The notes beneath the pieces were generated by a model. It was not told the DNA's origin and ran no database searches. It was given only the letters and a program-made list of their open reading frames with translations. A stretch of 64,000 nucleotides of DNA, taken from assembly GCA_002173095.1 (NCBI GenBank), contig NHBK01000008.1, positions 388,119-452,118 of the forward strand, given 5' to 3'. This document shows, piece by piece, positions 63,270-64,000 of the stretch (the stretch's first letter is position 1; every line of letters starts with the position of its first letter). Source of the stretch: Hyphomonadaceae bacterium TMED5 (GTDB lineage Bacteria > Pseudomonadota > Alphaproteobacteria > Caulobacterales > Hyphomonadaceae). A program made the translations under genes and the position numbers.

Positions 63270-63676
63270 GCTATATGACCGAATCCTCAATTGCGCTAAA
63301 TTTGCAACATTCGATTTTTAGGTGAACAACTCGAAAAGCCCTGATTCTTACGGCTTTGTCACAAGATTACAGAAACGCCAGACAAATCGGTGTTGTATTT
63401 TTAGCGCACATTCGCGGAATTCAAACATAGTGAATCAAGCCCTGATTTACAGCTTATACTCTGACCAAATGGCTAAATCCGTGCTTATCCCTTGTGCAGC
63501 CGGTATAAAATGCAATCACCCCCTCTCCTATGGGGTTGAGTTGAAGGGTTCCGGTCAACAGTTTGCCTCCGAGCTATGAAGCCATTTGTCATGATTCTGC
63601 CACAATCGGGGTCAATGTCCGGCTTCACACGCTTAGCGCGTTTTGGCGTGCGGTTTGTAAAAACATGGGGAAACTA
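63270..63676. other. Long leader before the TorF-type porin
   Basis: 407 bp with no gene. AAGCCCTGATT occurs twice (63338 and 63438 areas), the first inside a hairpin AAAGCC/GGCTTT. TGGCGTG-N4-TTGTA near 63644-63659 is close to the sigma-54 -24/-12 pattern (9 of 12 positions). I see no intrinsic terminator. Confidence 0.35.
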
Positions 63677-64000
63677 ATGATCCGTAATATTCTGCTTGCT
63701 GGTGCTGCCAGTGTTGCTGTTGCTGCTCCTGCAGTAGCTCAAGAAGTATCTGTCTCAGGTAACGTTGCTATCGGTACTGAGTACGTCTGGCGTGGCGTTA
63801 CCCAGTCCAACGGCGACATGGCAATCTCTGGCGGCTTCGACCTCGAAGCTGGCAACTTCTACGCTGGCACCTGGGTTTCCAACGTTGATTTTGAAGATTC
63901 TTCAGACACCAACATTGAGTGGGACTTCTACGCTGGCTTCACCGGCGATCTGACCGACACAGTCGCTTTCGACCTCGGTCTGATCTACTACGCTTACCCA
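63677..64000 (+). CDS. TorF-family putative porin (partial)
   Basis: The first 108 residues of a beta-barrel protein cut by the window end. MIRNILLAGAASVAVAAPAVAQ is a signal peptide; then VSGNVAIGTEYVWRGVTQSNGDMAISGGFDLE shows the TorF/Gcw-type porin pattern. In related alphaproteobacteria such genes precede glnK-amtB, so a nitrogen-limitation operon may continue beyond the window; that is inference. GGGGAAACTA precedes the ATG. Confidence 0.8.
   Translation, partial: MIRNILLAGAASVAVAAPAVAQEVSVSGNVAIGTEYVWRGVTQSNGDMAISGGFDLEAGNFYAGTWVSNVDFEDSSDTNIEWDFYAGFTGDLTDTVAFDLGLIYYAYP

Noticed and set aside
1..64000. Mobile elements, prophage, CRISPR arrays, tRNA or rRNA genes.
   Set aside because: No transposase, integrase, phage structural gene, regular repeat-spacer array or cloverleaf-forming segment was found on reading; tRNAscan-SE and Infernal runs would settle small RNA genes.

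Overview
The window looks like a chromosomal segment of a marine alphaproteobacterium of the order Caulobacterales, most likely family Hyphomonadaceae. I infer this from gene content, not from a search: a holdfast-type polysaccharide locus in nearly Caulobacter order, MipZ, 5-aminolevulinate synthase (C4 haem pathway), the alphaproteobacterial families DUF1489, DUF1476 and DUF3126, and CtrA-type TTAA-N7-TTAA boxes between two flagellar operons. Base composition and codon use look even throughout. I see no insertion sequence, prophage, CRISPR array, rRNA or tRNA gene; this reads as core chromosome with lineage-specific insertions.

Layout. 0-1.3 kb: a serine hydrolase. 1.4-10 kb: holdfast/exopolysaccharide locus, with a rightward block (priming transferase hfsE, glycosyltransferase, deacetylase hfsH, second glycosyltransferase) converging on a leftward block (polymerase hfsC, cofactor ATPase hfsB, Wzz-like hfsA), and the export lipoprotein hfsD diverging from hfsA. 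10-13.4 kb: a Sel1 protein, a 2-oxoglutarate oxygenase, a His/Asn/Gly-rich RcnB-like protein and an unknown secreted protein. 13.4-24.3 kb: tamB-tamA, divergent from a trypsin-like autotransporter, then a lipoprotein isoaspartyl peptidase. 24.3-34.2 kb: mipZ, panC, a GltB-like FMN protein, a sulfotransferase, a cupin-like protein, an extensin-like protein, a cNMP-patatin fusion and csaA.

34.4-40 kb: small membrane and hypothetical proteins, then the DUF1476/purC/purS/purQ region with a PD40 lipoprotein gene between purS and purQ. 40-48.9 kb: acyl-CoA dehydrogenase, PepSY protein, a soxR/glyoxalase divergent pair with a readable SoxR-type promoter, a short-chain dehydrogenase, an acidic lipoprotein, a nitronate monooxygenase-like protein, hemA and two pentapeptide-repeat proteins. 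49-54.9 kb: a DUF2145 operon, TerC, flagellar flgB-flgC-fliE divergent from fliO-fliP, DUF3126 and cysE. 55-64 kb: an RND efflux operon with its TetR regulator, a nitroreductase, queF, a Na+/Ca2+-type antiporter, a second short-chain dehydrogenase and the start of a TorF-family porin cut by the window end.

How parts fit: the hfs locus, flagellar genes and MipZ are the adhesion, motility and division modules of a dimorphic bacterium, and the CtrA boxes tie the flagellar genes to the cell cycle. TamA/TamB are outer-membrane assembly factors and sit beside an autotransporter they could help assemble. Start sites were chosen from Shine-Dalgarno spacing and signal peptides, so many are shorter than the longest open frame.
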